This document shows positions 1 through 8,714 of a stretch of 51,695 bases of DNA, piece after piece. Every line of letters starts with the position of its first letter. Position 1 is the stretch's first letter. The position numbers were made by a program, and so were the translations under genes. The notes beneath the pieces were generated by a model. That model was given only the letters and a program-made list of their open reading frames with translations, did not search any database and was not told the origin of the DNA. The DNA is taken from the NCBI RefSeq assembly GCF_003053565.1, contig NZ_QAXS01000025.1:1-51695 (forward strand), read 5' to 3'. This DNA is from Halanaerobium saccharolyticum (GTDB lineage: Bacteria > Bacillota > Halanaerobiia > Halanaerobiales > Halanaerobiaceae).

Positions 1-59
1 AAAGGATAAGGTAGTGACTGAATATTCTGTAGATAGTATATGTTCTCAATAACTTAAAT

Positions 60-88
60 TTGACAATGCTTAAATATTTTTATGCAAT
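60..88 (+). promoter_or_regulatory. Possible promoter of the amidase operon
   Basis: A consensus -35 hexamer TTGACA lies at 60-65. About 15-17 bases later comes TATGCAAT (81-88), a weak -10. This is the only promoter-like element in the short leader before the amidase start at 120, where the ribosome binding site AAGGAGGGG is at 106-114. The -10 is poor, so the call is tentative. Confidence 0.35.
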
Positions 89-119
89 GCTAGTGATTTA
101 GAAGTAAGGAGGGGTTTCC

Positions 120-2375
120 TTGTCAGTTTCCAGAAAATATGGCACTGCAATTTTAATAATAATTTTATTTATATTAACACTAAGCAGTAGAGCTGCAGCT
201 CAAAATACAATCTATTTTAATGGTAATGATATTACTTCGGAAATAAAAACAGTAAAGCGTGAAGGTGAGCTGCTGATTAAAGCAAGGGACCTGGCGGAAT
301 TACTGGATGCAGATTTAACCTGGAGACCTGCTTTAAAATCACTGGAGATGGAGTCTCAGGATGTTACAATTAAAATTATGGCTCAGAGCCGATATATTCA
401 GATCGGGAATGACGCCTTAAGGACAGAAGCCGGTCTGCAGCTTGTTGATAATCAGGCTTATATTCCACTGGCAAAATCGATAGAAGCTTTTGGTTATCTG
501 CTTGAATATCAGCGAGACAAAGAAGAGTTATATATCTTTCAGCCAGAGACTACCATTAATAATGTATCCTGGCAGGAAGATGGGAATCAGCTTCAGATCA
601 AAATGGATGAGATAACCCCGTATAGAATTTTACATAGTGAAGATGGCAGTGAAATTACTATCGAAATTGATAAAGCAGAAATTGACCAGGAATTTAGTGA
701 TAATATTTCAAACAACAATTACTATTTAAGGGTTGTTAATGTTCCTGATAAGGCTTTATTGCGGCTGGTTATTAAAAGTAGAACTCCTATCCCTTTCCAG
801 ATAGATGGAGGAGTTTATGAACATGAGGACTCACTGGTACTCAGTTTCCTACCTCAGCTTAAAGATATCCGAATTAATGAAGATAATATTTTAAGTGTTG
901 AGGCGACTGGAGAAATGCCTGATGCCCGGACCAAATATATTTCTGAAAGCAAAAAAATGATTATAGATATTCCTTCAGTAGTTATCGGTAACTTTGATCT
1001 GGATATTGAAGAACATCCCCTGATTAAGGATATCATGGTAAAGCAGCATGATCTTGACCCGGTGATTTTAAGAATTGAAGCTACAATGGCAAATGGTGAC
1101 ATTTTTAAACCGATCAAAAGAGAAAAAAATAATCTACTGACATTTAAACCGGGACAGCGCTCGGAAATTACAGATCTTCAATATGCTGATGGAAGTTTTA
1201 GTTTCAGCTCTTCTTCAGCTCTGAATCCGGAACTATTTTTACTGGAAAGCCCACCTAGACTGGTAATGAATCTTTATCATGTTGACCGTGGTAGTGGAAT
1301 TAGGGATAAAATAGAGGTCAATAATTCTTTAATAAAAAATCTGAGAACTGCAAGATTTGATGAGCAGACAGTTAGAATTGTTGCTGATCTGGAAGAGCTT
1401 ACTGGTTATGAATGGGTTGAAGAACAGAAAGACGGGCTCTATCAGTACACAATTAACTTAAAAAATAAATTTAAAGAAATTGAAACTGAGGATAATGAAG
1501 ATTATCAGTATCTGAATATTTTAATGAATGGCAGAGCTGAATATGAGGTTAAGAAATTTAATTATCCTCACCGAATTGTTGTTGATTTTAAAAATACCTT
1601 AAATAATTTAGATAAATTTGATTCGATTGCTAAAAGTTCTTTAATCAAAAATATTAGAAGCAGTAATTATCAGCTAGAAGGAGAGGAAGTCACCAGGCTT
1701 GTATTTGAATTGAATGATTATTACAGCCATCAGGTTGAGACATATCAGGATCAGCACGGAATAAAAATTGCTCTGGCTAAGCACTATTTAAATCAGGAGA
1801 TGGAAGAAAAACGAGAATTCGAACGGCGGCTGATAGTAGTTGATGCAGGTCATGGAGGTTTTGACCCGGGAGCAATAGGAGCTACAGGTTTAAAAGAGAA
1901 GGTTCCTAATCTGGCAATTGCTAGAGAAATTGCCAGACAGCTGACAGAAAAAAATCACGAAGTGCTTTTAACCAGAAATTCAGATCAGTTCCATTCCTTA
2001 CAGCAGAGAGTAAAGTTTGCCAATGCAAGTAATGCAGACTTATTTATAAGTATTCACGCCAACTCATTTAATAACCCACAAACAGGTGGTGTAGAAACAT
2101 ATTATAATCAAAATGAGGATAATCAGAATAGATTTCTGGCAGAAAAAATACACGATAAGCTCGGTCGGGGTCTCAGTATTTATGATCGTGGAATTAAAGA
2201 AAGCAACTTTTATGTTATCAAATATACTAAAATGCCTTCTGCTCTGGTTGAAGTAGCCTTTTTGAGTAATCTCAAGGAGGAGAAGATGCTTCAAACAAGA
2301 GATTTTCAGAAACAGGCAGCATCACTTATTACAGAAGGAATCCTTGATTATCTTGAAGAGAATGGAGGAAGATAA
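120..2375 (+). CDS. N-acetylmuramoyl-L-alanine amidase, AMIN plus Amidase_3 domains
   Basis: A secreted or wall-bound peptidoglycan hydrolase that cuts the bond between N-acetylmuramic acid and L-alanine of the stem peptide. The 751-residue protein starts with a signal peptide (residues 1-27, ending SRAAAQ). A copper-amine-oxidase-N-like domain follows (about 30-140), then repeated AMIN-type beta-rich segments (about 150-560) that usually target wall or septum. The zinc Amidase_3 domain covers about 570-745. The expected metal ligands are visible: H578 in DAGHGG, E593 and H646 in SIHANS; the catalytic E711 sits in VEVAFLSN. The start is TTG, chosen because AAGGAGGGG lies just upstream. It heads an operon with the GerMN gene, which begins 1 nt after its stop. 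The long AMIN stretch makes it larger than typical family members. Family assignment is firm; its role in cell separation is inferred. Confidence 0.9.
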   Translation: MSVSRKYGTAILIIILFILTLSSRAAAQNTIYFNGNDITSEIKTVKREGELLIKARDLAELLDADLTWRPALKSLEMESQDVTIKIMAQSRYIQIGNDALRTEAGLQLVDNQAYIPLAKSIEAFGYLLEYQRDKEELYIFQPETTINNVSWQEDGNQLQIKMDEITPYRILHSEDGSEITIEIDKAEIDQEFSDNISNNNYYLRVVNVPDKALLRLVIKSRTPIPFQIDGGVYEHEDSLVLSFLPQLKDIRINEDNILSVEATGEMPDARTKYISESKKMIIDIPSVVIGNFDLDIEEHPLIKDIMVKQHDLDPVILRIEATMANGDIFKPIKREKNNLLTFKPGQRSEITDLQYADGSFSFSSSSALNPELFLLESPPRLVMNLYHVDRGSGIRDKIEVNNSLIKNLRTARFDEQTVRIVADLEELTGYEWVEEQKDGLYQYTINLKNKFKEIETEDNEDYQYLNILMNGRAEYEVKKFNYPHRIVVDFKNTLNNLDKFDSIAKSSLIKNIRSSNYQLEGEEVTRLVFELNDYYSHQVETYQDQHGIKIALAKHYLNQEMEEKREFERRLIVVDAGHGGFDPGAIGATGLKEKVPNLAIAREIARQLTEKNHEVLLTRNSDQFHSLQQRVKFANASNADLFISIHANSFNNPQTGGVETYYNQNEDNQNRFLAEKIHDKLGRGLSIYDRGIKESNFYVIKYTKMPSALVEVAFLSNLKEEKMLQTRDFQKQAASLITEGILDYLEENGGR

Positions 2376-2376
2376 T

Positions 2377-2916
2377 ATGGCTGCCAATAAGACTATCTTA
2401 AGTCCTGCTCAAAAAAGAAAGCTGCTGCTTGTTTTAAGGCTGTTACTGCTGACAGCAGCAGTGCTCTATCTTCTTTTTCTATTTTATAATAATTTCTCTG
2501 CCGATAATAAGCTTACAGTTTATTTTTCAACTGAAGATGCCAATTATCTGCGGCTGGAAGAAAGAGAAATTGACCAGGACAAAGATTTGTATCTGCAGAT
2601 ATTTGAAGAACTTAAAGCTGGCCCGGAAAGCAGTGAACTGGGGGCAACAATTCCTGACGGCAGTCAGCTGCTTGAATATGAGATAGAAGGTGAACTGATT
2701 GTCTTAAATTTCAATCGGGCTTTAAAGGATAACCACTGGGGTGGAAGTACTGGAGAATTACTTACTGTTTATTCAATTGTAAATTCTTATACTGCTCTGG
2801 AGCAAATTCAGAATGTCAGGATATTGATTGAAGGGGAAGAAGTTGAAAGTCTGGTTGGTCATCTTGACTTAAGCCAGCCCTTGATGTACAATCAAAAACT
2901 AACTGAGGGTAGTTAA
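2377..2916 (+). CDS. GerMN-domain membrane-anchored protein
   Basis: A 179-residue protein with a positively charged N-terminus, one membrane segment (about residues 17-38, rich in Leu) and an external GerMN domain (about 50-175). GerMN was first described in the Bacillus germination protein GerM and is widespread next to wall amidases, also in non-spore-formers; its biochemical activity is not established. Residues such as LNFNRAL and the later VNSYTAL segment fit the domain. The ATG at 2377 was chosen over in-frame ATGs at 2344 and 2362 because GGAGGA (2364-2369) is correctly spaced only for 2377. It sits 1 nt after the amidase stop, so translation is probably coupled. A role in envelope or peptidoglycan maintenance with the upstream amidase is inferred from context. 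Confidence 0.75.
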   Translation: MAANKTILSPAQKRKLLLVLRLLLLTAAVLYLLFLFYNNFSADNKLTVYFSTEDANYLRLEEREIDQDKDLYLQIFEELKAGPESSELGATIPDGSQLLEYEIEGELIVLNFNRALKDNHWGGSTGELLTVYSIVNSYTALEQIQNVRILIEGEEVESLVGHLDLSQPLMYNQKLTEGS

Positions 2917-2937
2917 TTAAATAATTAGGAGTTGGTT

Positions 2938-3792
2938 TTGTTGGAGGACTCAAATAGAGCAATTGGGCTGCTGGATTCAGGTGTTGGAGGCCTGACAGTT
3001 GCTCGCGAGATTTTTAAACTGCTGCCAGAAGAAGATATTATTTACTATGGTGATACTCTGCATCTTCCTTATGGACCAAAGGATTTAAATTTAGTCAGGG
3101 AATATGTAGAAAAAATAATAAACTATTTGATCACCGAAAAAAATGTCAAAGCGGTTGTTATTGCCTGCAATACAGCTACTTCTGCAGCTCTGGACTATGT
3201 TCAAAATAAATTTGATATACCAATTTTTGGAATGATAAAAAGTGCTGCTGCTAAAGCAGTAAAAATCAGCAGCAGTCAAAAAATTGCAGTTATCGGCACA
3301 GAAGGAACAGTAAACAGTCGTGCCTATCAGGAGGCAATATTGAAGTTGAACAGTGAGGCTGGTCTCTTCGCTGAGGCCTGCCCGGAATTTGTTGATCTGG
3401 TAGAAGAAGGCAAATTTGACGGTCCTGAAGTCAAAAAAACTGCCAAAAAATATCTGCAGCCGCTCAAAGAAGCTGAAGTTGATTCTTTGATTTTGGGCTG
3501 TACCCATTTTCCTTATCTAAGTCCAGTTTTGGCAGAGATAATGGGAGCTGAGGTAACTTTAATTAACCCTGCCCATGAGATGGCGGTTGAGGTTAAGGAA
3601 ACTCTAAATAAAATAGGCCTATTAAAGAATAAAGCTGCAGCTGAGGCTGAGCATAAGTTTATTGTGAGTGATCAGAGCAGAATTTCTAGAAGGTTTCTGG
3701 AACATGGACGCAGATTTTTAGGCCTGGAAGTATTAGAATTTAAAGAAGAAAATATTTTTAGTCAAGAATTCAATTGGGAGGAAATTATATAA
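2938..3792 (+). CDS. murI: Glutamate racemase
   Basis: Cofactor-independent racemase that converts L-glutamate to D-glutamate for peptidoglycan synthesis in the cytoplasm. The two catalytic cysteines are present: Cys77 in ACNTATSAA and Cys188 in LGCTHFPYL. The N-terminal [10 protein letters not shown] and YYGDT motifs, which hold the substrate-binding aspartate and serine, are also visible. The length (284 residues) matches the family. Several TTG codons are in frame (2932, 2938, 2941). The first directly abuts AGGAG (2927-2931), so 2938 or 2941 is more likely; 2938 is used here. It lies 21 nt after the GerMN gene and overlaps rph by one base, which fits a wall/RNA housekeeping operon. Confidence 0.93.
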   Translation: MLEDSNRAIGLLDSGVGGLTVAREIFKLLPEEDIIYYGDTLHLPYGPKDLNLVREYVEKIINYLITEKNVKAVVIACNTATSAALDYVQNKFDIPIFGMIKSAAAKAVKISSSQKIAVIGTEGTVNSRAYQEAILKLNSEAGLFAEACPEFVDLVEEGKFDGPEVKKTAKKYLQPLKEAEVDSLILGCTHFPYLSPVLAEIMGAEVTLINPAHEMAVEVKETLNKIGLLKNKAAAEAEHKFIVSDQSRISRRFLEHGRRFLGLEVLEFKEENIFSQEFNWEEII

Positions 3793-4511
3793 TGCGTAAT
3801 GATGGAAGAAAAGTAAATCAATTAAGAGAAGTTGAAATTACCAGAAACTATACCAAATATGCCGAAGGTTCTGTTTTAGTAGAAACCGGTGATACTATGG
3901 TCTTATGTAATGTATCTATTGAAGACAGTGTTCCCTACTTTTTAAGAGGTCAGAATAAAGGCTGGTTAACTGCTGAATATTCTTTACTGCCCAGAGCTAC
4001 CCAGGATAGAAATATTAGAGAAGCTGCCAAAAGGAAATTAAGCGGCAGAACTCAGGAGATTCAGCGTCTGATTGGCAGGAGCTTAAGAGCAATTATCGAT
4101 CTTGATAAAATGGGAGAGCGCACAATCTGGGTAGACTGTGATGTCCTGCAGGCTGATGGTGGAACCAGAACTGCTTCAATTACCGGTGCCTATGTTGCTC
4201 TGGTAGATGCAGTTAATTTTATGCTTGCTGAAGGTAAGCTGGAGGAAAATCCTTTAAATGGATATATGGCGGCCACAAGTGTAGGTATAGTTGATGGAAC
4301 ACCAATGCTGGACCTCTGCTACGAAGAGGATTTTAAGGCTCAGGTAGATATGAATATTGCAATGACAGAAGCAGGAGAAATAATTGAGATCCAGGGAACA
4401 GCCGAAGAACATCCTTTCAGCAGAGATGAGCTTGATCAGCTCTATGATCTGGCAGAAAAGGGGATTTTAGAACTAATAGAAGAACAAAAGCTGGCTCTGG
4501 TAGGTGAATAG
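3792..4511 (+). CDS. rph: Ribonuclease PH
   Basis: Phosphorolytic 3'-5' exoribonuclease that trims the 3' ends of tRNA precursors, releasing nucleoside diphosphates. The 239-residue protein begins MRNDGRK and shows the conserved segments of the family: [31 protein letters not shown] and [16 protein letters not shown]. An upstream in-frame TTG at 3774 exists, but GGGAGG at 3777-3782 is placed for the ATG at 3792, which overlaps the murI stop by one base. It is followed 1 nt later by rdgB. The rph-rdgB pair is very common in bacteria. Four tRNA genes lie just downstream, although they have their own promoter. Confidence 0.95.
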   Translation: MRNDGRKVNQLREVEITRNYTKYAEGSVLVETGDTMVLCNVSIEDSVPYFLRGQNKGWLTAEYSLLPRATQDRNIREAAKRKLSGRTQEIQRLIGRSLRAIIDLDKMGERTIWVDCDVLQADGGTRTASITGAYVALVDAVNFMLAEGKLEENPLNGYMAATSVGIVDGTPMLDLCYEEDFKAQVDMNIAMTEAGEIIEIQGTAEEHPFSRDELDQLYDLAEKGILELIEEQKLALVGE

Positions 4512-4512
4512 T

Positions 4513-5112
4513 ATGGAGAAAATTATTATTGGCAGCGGTAACCAGCACAAGATAGAAGAAATCAAGGCCTTCTTTGCTGATCTTAACTTTGATTTTGAAG
4601 GTCTTGACCCGGAACTTGATCTGCCGGAGGTTGTAGAAGATGGCAAAACTTACAGAGAGAATGCCCTAAAAAAGGCAAGGCAGAGGGCAGAAGAACTAAA
4701 CCAGATTGTACTTGCTGATGATTCAGGTCTTTCTGTAGACTATCTGGATGGAGCCCCCGGAATATATTCGGCTCGTTTTGGGGGAGAAGATTTGGATGAT
4801 CAGCAGAAGTACTTAAAGATACTAAAGCTTTTAAAAGGACAGCCAGAGTCCAAAAGAAAGGCAGCCTTTATTTCAGTGATCGCTCTGGTAGATCCTTTTA
4901 GAAAGATTGAAATTACTGCAGAAGGTCGATGTGAAGGTATTATTGCCGAAGAGCCTGCCGGTGAAAATGGTTTTGGCTATGACCCTATCTTTTATCTACC
5001 TGAATATGGCCTGACTATGGCCCAGATTAGCCAGGCAGAAAAGAATAAAATCAGCCATCGAGGCCGGGCATTAAAGAAAATGAAAACCAAACTAAAAGAG
5101 AGCTACAACTAA
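4513..5112 (+). CDS. rdgB: XTP/dITP diphosphatase (non-canonical purine NTPase)
   Basis: Housecleaning enzyme that hydrolyses XTP, dITP and ITP to monophosphates, keeping deaminated purines out of DNA and RNA. The Ham1 family signatures are present: SGNQHKIEEI near the N-terminus, LADDSGLSVDYLDGAPG in the middle and GFGYDPIFYLPEYG with SHRGRA near the end. The length of 199 residues is normal. ATG 4513 was preferred over GTG 4504 because the GGTGA at 4503-4507 gives it a workable spacing. This is the last gene of the operon; an 8-bp inverted repeat (5155-5162 with 5183-5190) follows but has no T-tract after its right arm, so a classical terminator is not evident. Confidence 0.93.
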   Translation: MEKIIIGSGNQHKIEEIKAFFADLNFDFEGLDPELDLPEVVEDGKTYRENALKKARQRAEELNQIVLADDSGLSVDYLDGAPGIYSARFGGEDLDDQQKYLKILKLLKGQPESKRKAAFISVIALVDPFRKIEITAEGRCEGIIAEEPAGENGFGYDPIFYLPEYGLTMAQISQAEKNKISHRGRALKKMKTKLKESYN

Positions 5113-5171
5113 AAAATAGAAGTATTAACTATTTAATCTGTCCTAAAGGTTGATAAATGCCGTTTTTCTCT

Positions 5172-5200
5172 TTGACCGAAAGCGGCATTTACTATATACT
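5172..5200 (+). promoter_or_regulatory. Promoter of the tRNA Pro-Gly-Arg-His cluster
   Basis: TTGACC (5172-5177) and TATACT (5195-5200) are separated by exactly 17 bases, a good vegetative promoter about 50 bases before tRNA-Pro. The -35 lies inside the loop of a perfect 8-bp inverted repeat, AAATGCCG (5155-5162) with CGGCATTT (5183-5190). Confidence 0.7.
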
Positions 5201-5251
5201 ATTAATTGTCGTCGCGAAAAAAGTTATTAATTTTTGCGGCACAAAACACGT

Positions 5252-5328
5252 CGGAGCGTGGCGCAGTTTGGTAGCGCACCTGCTTTGGGAGCAGGGGGTC
5301 GAAGGTTCAAATCCTTTCGCTCCGACCA
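5252..5328 (+). tRNA. tRNA-Pro (anticodon TGG)
   Basis: Complete cloverleaf of 77 nt with encoded CCA. The acceptor arms are CGGAGCG and CGCTCCG, the D arm GCGC...GCGC, and the anticodon stem CCTGC/GCAGG surrounds the loop TTTGGGA with anticodon TGG. The T loop is TTCAAAT. It is the first gene of a four-tRNA cluster. Confidence 0.97.
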
Positions 5329-5352
5329 TTTTAAATTATAGCAAATTTTTAA

Positions 5353-5429
<77 letters not shown>

Positions 5430-5435
5430 TTTTAT

Positions 5436-5513
5436 GCGCCCGTAGCTCAGCCCGGATAGAGCAACGGACTTCTAATCCGTAGGCCACAGGTTCGAATCCT
5501 GTCGGGCGCGCCA
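5436..5513 (+). tRNA. tRNA-Arg (anticodon TCT)
   Basis: Complete 78-nt cloverleaf with encoded CCA. The acceptor arms are GCGCCCG and CGGGCGC. The anticodon stem ACGGA/TCCGT surrounds loop CTTCTAA, anticodon TCT. It reads AGA codons, which dominate arginine usage in this window. It is only 6 nt from tRNA-Gly. Confidence 0.97.
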
Positions 5514-5535
5514 TTTTAAAATTAAAACCAAATAT

Positions 5536-5613
5536 GGTGGATGTAGCTCAGTTGGCTAGAGCGCGGGATTGTGGCTCCCGAGGCCGTGGGTTCAAGCCCC
5601 ATCATCCACCCCA
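5536..5613 (+). tRNA. tRNA-His (anticodon GTG)
   Basis: Complete cloverleaf with encoded CCA and the histidine-specific extra G at position -1 (5536). The acceptor arms are GTGGATG and CATCCAC. The anticodon stem CGGGA/TCCCG encloses loop TTGTGGC with anticodon GTG. It is the last gene of the cluster, followed at once by an intrinsic terminator. Confidence 0.96.
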
Positions 5614-5618
5614 TTTAA

Positions 5619-5643
5619 ACACCTTTAACGGTGTCTTTTTTTA
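5619..5643 (+). terminator. Intrinsic terminator of the tRNA cluster
   Basis: A short hairpin ACACC (5619-5623) with GGTGT (5630-5634) is followed by a C and a run of seven or more T from 5636. It directly follows tRNA-His. Confidence 0.75.
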
Positions 5644-5778
5644 TGCCTAATTTTAGCAGGACTAAATTATTTGATTGATTTTTTCTGCCCTTTATTAATT
5701 TATCTTATTAATAATCTTGACTAATAACTTTTATAAAGGATATAATTAAGATAAATGATTTAATTTGTAGAAAACTTG

Positions 5779-5816
5779 TGCTATAATGAAATCACTCTGT
5801 CTTGACTTTAAGTCAA
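5779..5816 (+). promoter_or_regulatory. TetR-gene promoter with palindromic operator
   Basis: An extended -10, TGCTATAAT, lies at 5779-5787; no good -35 is seen 17 bases upstream. Just downstream, at 5802-5816, is a perfect palindrome TTGACTTTAAGTCAA (7-bp arms, 1-base centre). It would cover the start region of the transcript, where an autorepressing TetR protein typically binds. The site is 25 bases before the GTG start at 5841. Confidence 0.6.
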
Positions 5817-5840
5817 AAAAATAAGTGGGGGTTAATAAGA

Positions 5841-6479
5841 GTGGCAAAACAAACAAAAAAATCGCTTCAGAGGCGTAATACAATATTAAATGAAGCTGAA
5901 AAACTATTTATTGAAGAAGGCTTCGAAAAGACAACTGTTAAAGATATTGCAGCTCGAGCAGGAGTAGCAAAGGGTACGTTTTATTATTATTTTGATACTA
6001 AGGAAGATATTATTTCATCTCTTTTAGAAAAAAGGTACAGAAAAACCGAAAAAAAAGCAAGACATGTATTAGAAAACAAAGAAATGTCTTCTCTGGAAAA
6101 ATTAGAAAAGGTTATTTTACGCTTGATATTTAGCAGAAGGGGTAACTTTAAAGTTTATGAATTCTTTAAAATTGATGAAAATGCTAAATTTATGAAAGAA
6201 AGAAACAAAGAATTCTGGAATAAATTTATGCCTATTTTTACTGCTATAGTAAAAGAAGGTGTGGAAAGAGGAGAGTTTGAAACTGATTATCCGGAAGAAG
6301 TTACAGAGATTTTATTTATGGGAATAGATAATTTTCTGCATCGACATTATGCTAAGTTTACAACTGAAGAAATGTATATCGATAAATTTGCAGCTGTAGA
6401 GGAGTTATTAAACAGATCTTTAAATGTTAAAGGAAGAAAAGTGGACCTATCACTAATGAAACCTGATAATTCCCAGTGA
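5841..6479 (+). CDS. TetR/AcrR family transcriptional regulator
   Basis: A 212-residue one-component repressor. The N-terminal helix-turn-helix is clear (about residues 8-55): RRNTILNEAEKLF, TTVKDIAARAGVAKGTFYYYF and then KEDIISSLL. The C-terminal all-helical ligand domain (about 60-200) is variable and gives no hint of the ligand. The start is GTG at 5841, preceded by GGGGG (5827-5831). An in-frame TTG at 5802 falls inside the palindromic operator and lacks a ribosome binding site, so it is not used. A perfect 15-bp palindrome between promoter and start suggests autoregulation. The DUF1232 gene follows after 64 nt and is probably cotranscribed, making it the likely partner or target. Confidence 0.85.
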   Translation: MAKQTKKSLQRRNTILNEAEKLFIEEGFEKTTVKDIAARAGVAKGTFYYYFDTKEDIISSLLEKRYRKTEKKARHVLENKEMSSLEKLEKVILRLIFSRRGNFKVYEFFKIDENAKFMKERNKEFWNKFMPIFTAIVKEGVERGEFETDYPEEVTEILFMGIDNFLHRHYAKFTTEEMYIDKFAAVEELLNRSLNVKGRKVDLSLMKPDNSQ

Positions 6480-6543
6480 ATAATTTAGAGTACTAAAGAG
6501 GTAAGTAATCAGACTAAGATAATCAATAACAGGTGGTGAAAAT

Positions 6544-6963
6544 ATGAAAAAAGATTTTAATAACAATGAACTGCTTGCTTTTCTGGGCCGTTTGACCAAT
6601 AAATGGGGTACCGGACATGAAAGTGTAAGCAGAATTCTCGATCGAAGTCGTGAATTTATTGAAGCGAAAAATTATAAACTACCTTTTATAGATAAAGTTA
6701 CAGAACTGCTGGAAATGCTGAGTGAGTATTCAAAGGGTAATTTTGAACTTAATGAGGCTGCAGTAGGCTGGATAGTTGCAACCCTGGCCTATCTCATTTT
6801 GCCAACAGATCTTATACCTGATTTTTTACCTGGGATTGGTTTTACAGATGATGCAGCTGCTTTTATTCTTGCCTTCAGACAGCTTTCTCAGGAACTCGAG
6901 CATTTTCGCAGGTGGAAAGAGCTGGAATCAGAAACAATAGAGATAGAAATCGAAAAAGATTAA
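6544..6963 (+). CDS. DUF1232 (YkvA-like) small membrane protein
   Basis: A 139-residue protein with a charged N-terminal half and a DUF1232 domain at about residues 75-120. The hallmark is a hydrophobic stretch running into LILPTDLIPDFLPGIG followed by TDDAA, characteristic of the family also called YkvA. The function is unknown; members are often linked to membrane or ion homeostasis genes and found beside regulators. The ATG follows AGGTGGTGA with good spacing. It is probably in one transcript with the TetR gene 64 nt upstream, so it may be the gene that the regulator controls. No catalytic residue pattern is seen. The domain call is firm and the biological role open. Confidence 0.8.
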   Translation: MKKDFNNNELLAFLGRLTNKWGTGHESVSRILDRSREFIEAKNYKLPFIDKVTELLEMLSEYSKGNFELNEAAVGWIVATLAYLILPTDLIPDFLPGIGFTDDAAAFILAFRQLSQELEHFRRWKELESETIEIEIEKD

Positions 6964-7095
6964 ATTAATTTTAAAATTCACTGGAAATTTCCTCAGATTT
7001 ATTATATAATTGAAAAGATGAAAATTTTGCTGCAGGGATTTAGATTTCAATAATTATTAAATTTTGAAATTTAGCTGATAATTTTTAAAAAATCC

Positions 7096-7124
7096 TTGAC
7101 AAGAGCAAAAAGCTGTGCTAACAT
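7096..7124 (+). promoter_or_regulatory. Promoter of tRNA-Leu
   Basis: A consensus TTGACA (7096-7101) and a TAACAT -10 (7119-7124) are 17 bases apart; TGC directly before the -10 makes it an extended -10. It lies 60 bases before tRNA-Leu. Confidence 0.75.
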
Positions 7125-7184
7125 TATATGTGCTTTTTGTGAAAAAGAAAAAAAGAAGTTTTCACTCACAGCATTATTTACTAT

Positions 7185-7270
7185 GCGAAAGTGGCGGAAT
7201 TGGCAGACGCGCTAGATTTAGGATCTAGTGGGCAATCCCCGTGTGGGTTCGAGTCCCACCTTTCGCACCA
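7185..7270 (+). tRNA. tRNA-Leu (anticodon TAG)
   Basis: An 86-nt class II tRNA with a long variable arm and encoded CCA. Acceptor arms are GCGAAAG and CTTTCGC. The anticodon stem CTAGA/TCTAG surrounds loop TTTAGGA, anticodon TAG. The T loop is TTCGAGT. Confidence 0.97.
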
Positions 7271-7291
7271 TTTAATAATTCTGTCATTGAC

Positions 7292-7321
7292 CCCCGATAT
7301 TGGCCCGGTGCCAGATCGGGG
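7292..7321 (+). other. Stem-loop between tRNA-Leu and tig
   Basis: CCCCGAT (7292-7298) pairs with ATCGGGG (7315-7321), with an inner TGGC/GCCA extension. It is followed by ATTATTAAC rather than a T-run, so it is a poor intrinsic terminator. It could protect the 3' end of tRNA-Leu, partly terminate transcription, or shape the tig leader. Confidence 0.5.
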
Positions 7322-7384
7322 ATTATTAACATATAGAGAGTTTTTTTAAAAGTTTTATTTAAATATCAGTTAGGAGGAATATTA

Positions 7385-8665
7385 ATGGAAGTAAAAAAAG
7401 AAGTACTGGAAGGTAATAAAGTTAAACTGGAAGTTGAAATAGAAAGTGATCAGGTAGATGAGGCTCTTGAGCAGGCTTATCGTCAGGTAGTTAAAGATAT
7501 AGAGATTCCTGGTTTTAGAAAGGGTAAAGCTCCCCGCAAAATTATTGAACAGAGATTTGGGGAAGAAGTTCTGCATAAAGATGCACTTGATATTCTGATT
7601 CCTCAGGGATACAGTGAAGCTGTAGAGGAAGCAGATATTGAACCGATTGCTCAACCTGATATAGAAGATTTTTATATCTCTAAGGGAGAGGCTGCTACTT
7701 TCACTGCAATAGTAGAGGTTAAACCTGAAGTTGAACTTGGTGATTATAAAGGTTTAGGTATTGAAAAAGAAGATACTGATGTAAAAGATGAAGAAATTGC
7801 TCAGCGTCTGGAAAAAATGCAGGATGAACACAGCCAGCTAACTACTGCAGAGCGTGAAGAACTGCAGGAAGGCGATTTTGCAATTATTGACTTTACCGGT
7901 TATGTAGATGGGGAAGAATTCCCTGGTGGTTCTGCAGAAGAATACAGTTTAGAAATTGGCTCCGGAAGCTTTATTCCAGGATTTGAAGAACAGTTAGTTG
8001 GAATGAAGGTTGGAGAAGAAAAATCTGTAGAAGTAACATTCCCGGAAGATTATCATGCAGATGATCTTGCTGGAGCAGATGCTTCCTTTGATGTACTCCT
8101 TAAAGAAATTAAAGTTAAGCAGAGACCGGAATTAGATGATGACTTTGCTAAAGAAGCAAGTGATTACGAAACAATGGAAGAATTAAGAGTTAGCATTGAA
8201 GAAGAATTAGCTGAGCAGAAGGAAAATTCAGCTGAAAATAACTTTAGAGAAGAATTAATTAAAAAAGCAAGTGAAAACGCTGAAGTTAATATGACTGATA
8301 CTCTTGTAGATGAGCAGCTTGATCAAATGTTCCAGCGTTTATCTCAGTCTATTTCCCAGCAGGGTATGGATGTAGAAGACTACCTGGGCTATATGGGTAT
8401 GGACGAAGAAGGCTGGAGAGAACAGAATAAAGAAACAGCTTCTGAGAGAGCAAAAGAACTGTTAGTTCTGGAAGCTATTGCTGATGTAGAAGATATTGAA
8501 GTTACAGATGAAGAGATCGAAGATGAGGTAAATGAGATTGCAGAAATGCATGAACAGGATCCAGAACAAATTAAAGCTATTCTGCAGATGCAGGGACAGC
8601 TTTCTCAGCTCAAAGAAGATATCAGAAGACAAAAAACTATTGATTTCTTAATCGATAATAATTAA
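7385..8665 (+). CDS. tig: Trigger factor, ribosome-associated chaperone
   Basis: A peptidyl-prolyl isomerase and chaperone that docks at the ribosomal exit tunnel and folds nascent chains. The 426-residue protein has the three usual parts: an N-terminal ribosome-binding domain (about 1-130) containing PGFRKGKAPRKI, the docking signature; an FKBP-type PPIase domain (about 155-240, with DFAIIDFTGYVDGEEFPGG); and a helical C-terminal chaperone domain (about 260-420). The protein is very acidic, as expected for a halophile. The start ATG follows TAGGAGGAAT. It precedes clpP, clpX and lon in the order common in Firmicutes, so folding and degradation factors are grouped. Confidence 0.96.
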   Translation: MEVKKEVLEGNKVKLEVEIESDQVDEALEQAYRQVVKDIEIPGFRKGKAPRKIIEQRFGEEVLHKDALDILIPQGYSEAVEEADIEPIAQPDIEDFYISKGEAATFTAIVEVKPEVELGDYKGLGIEKEDTDVKDEEIAQRLEKMQDEHSQLTTAEREELQEGDFAIIDFTGYVDGEEFPGGSAEEYSLEIGSGSFIPGFEEQLVGMKVGEEKSVEVTFPEDYHADDLAGADASFDVLLKEIKVKQRPELDDDFAKEASDYETMEELRVSIEEELAEQKENSAENNFREELIKKASENAEVNMTDTLVDEQLDQMFQRLSQSISQQGMDVEDYLGYMGMDEEGWREQNKETASERAKELLVLEAIADVEDIEVTDEEIEDEVNEIAEMHEQDPEQIKAILQMQGQLSQLKEDIRRQKTIDFLIDNN

Positions 8666-8714
8666 ATTTTGATTAGAATGTTAAACAATAACTGTTTTTC
8701 ATTAGCTATTTAGA

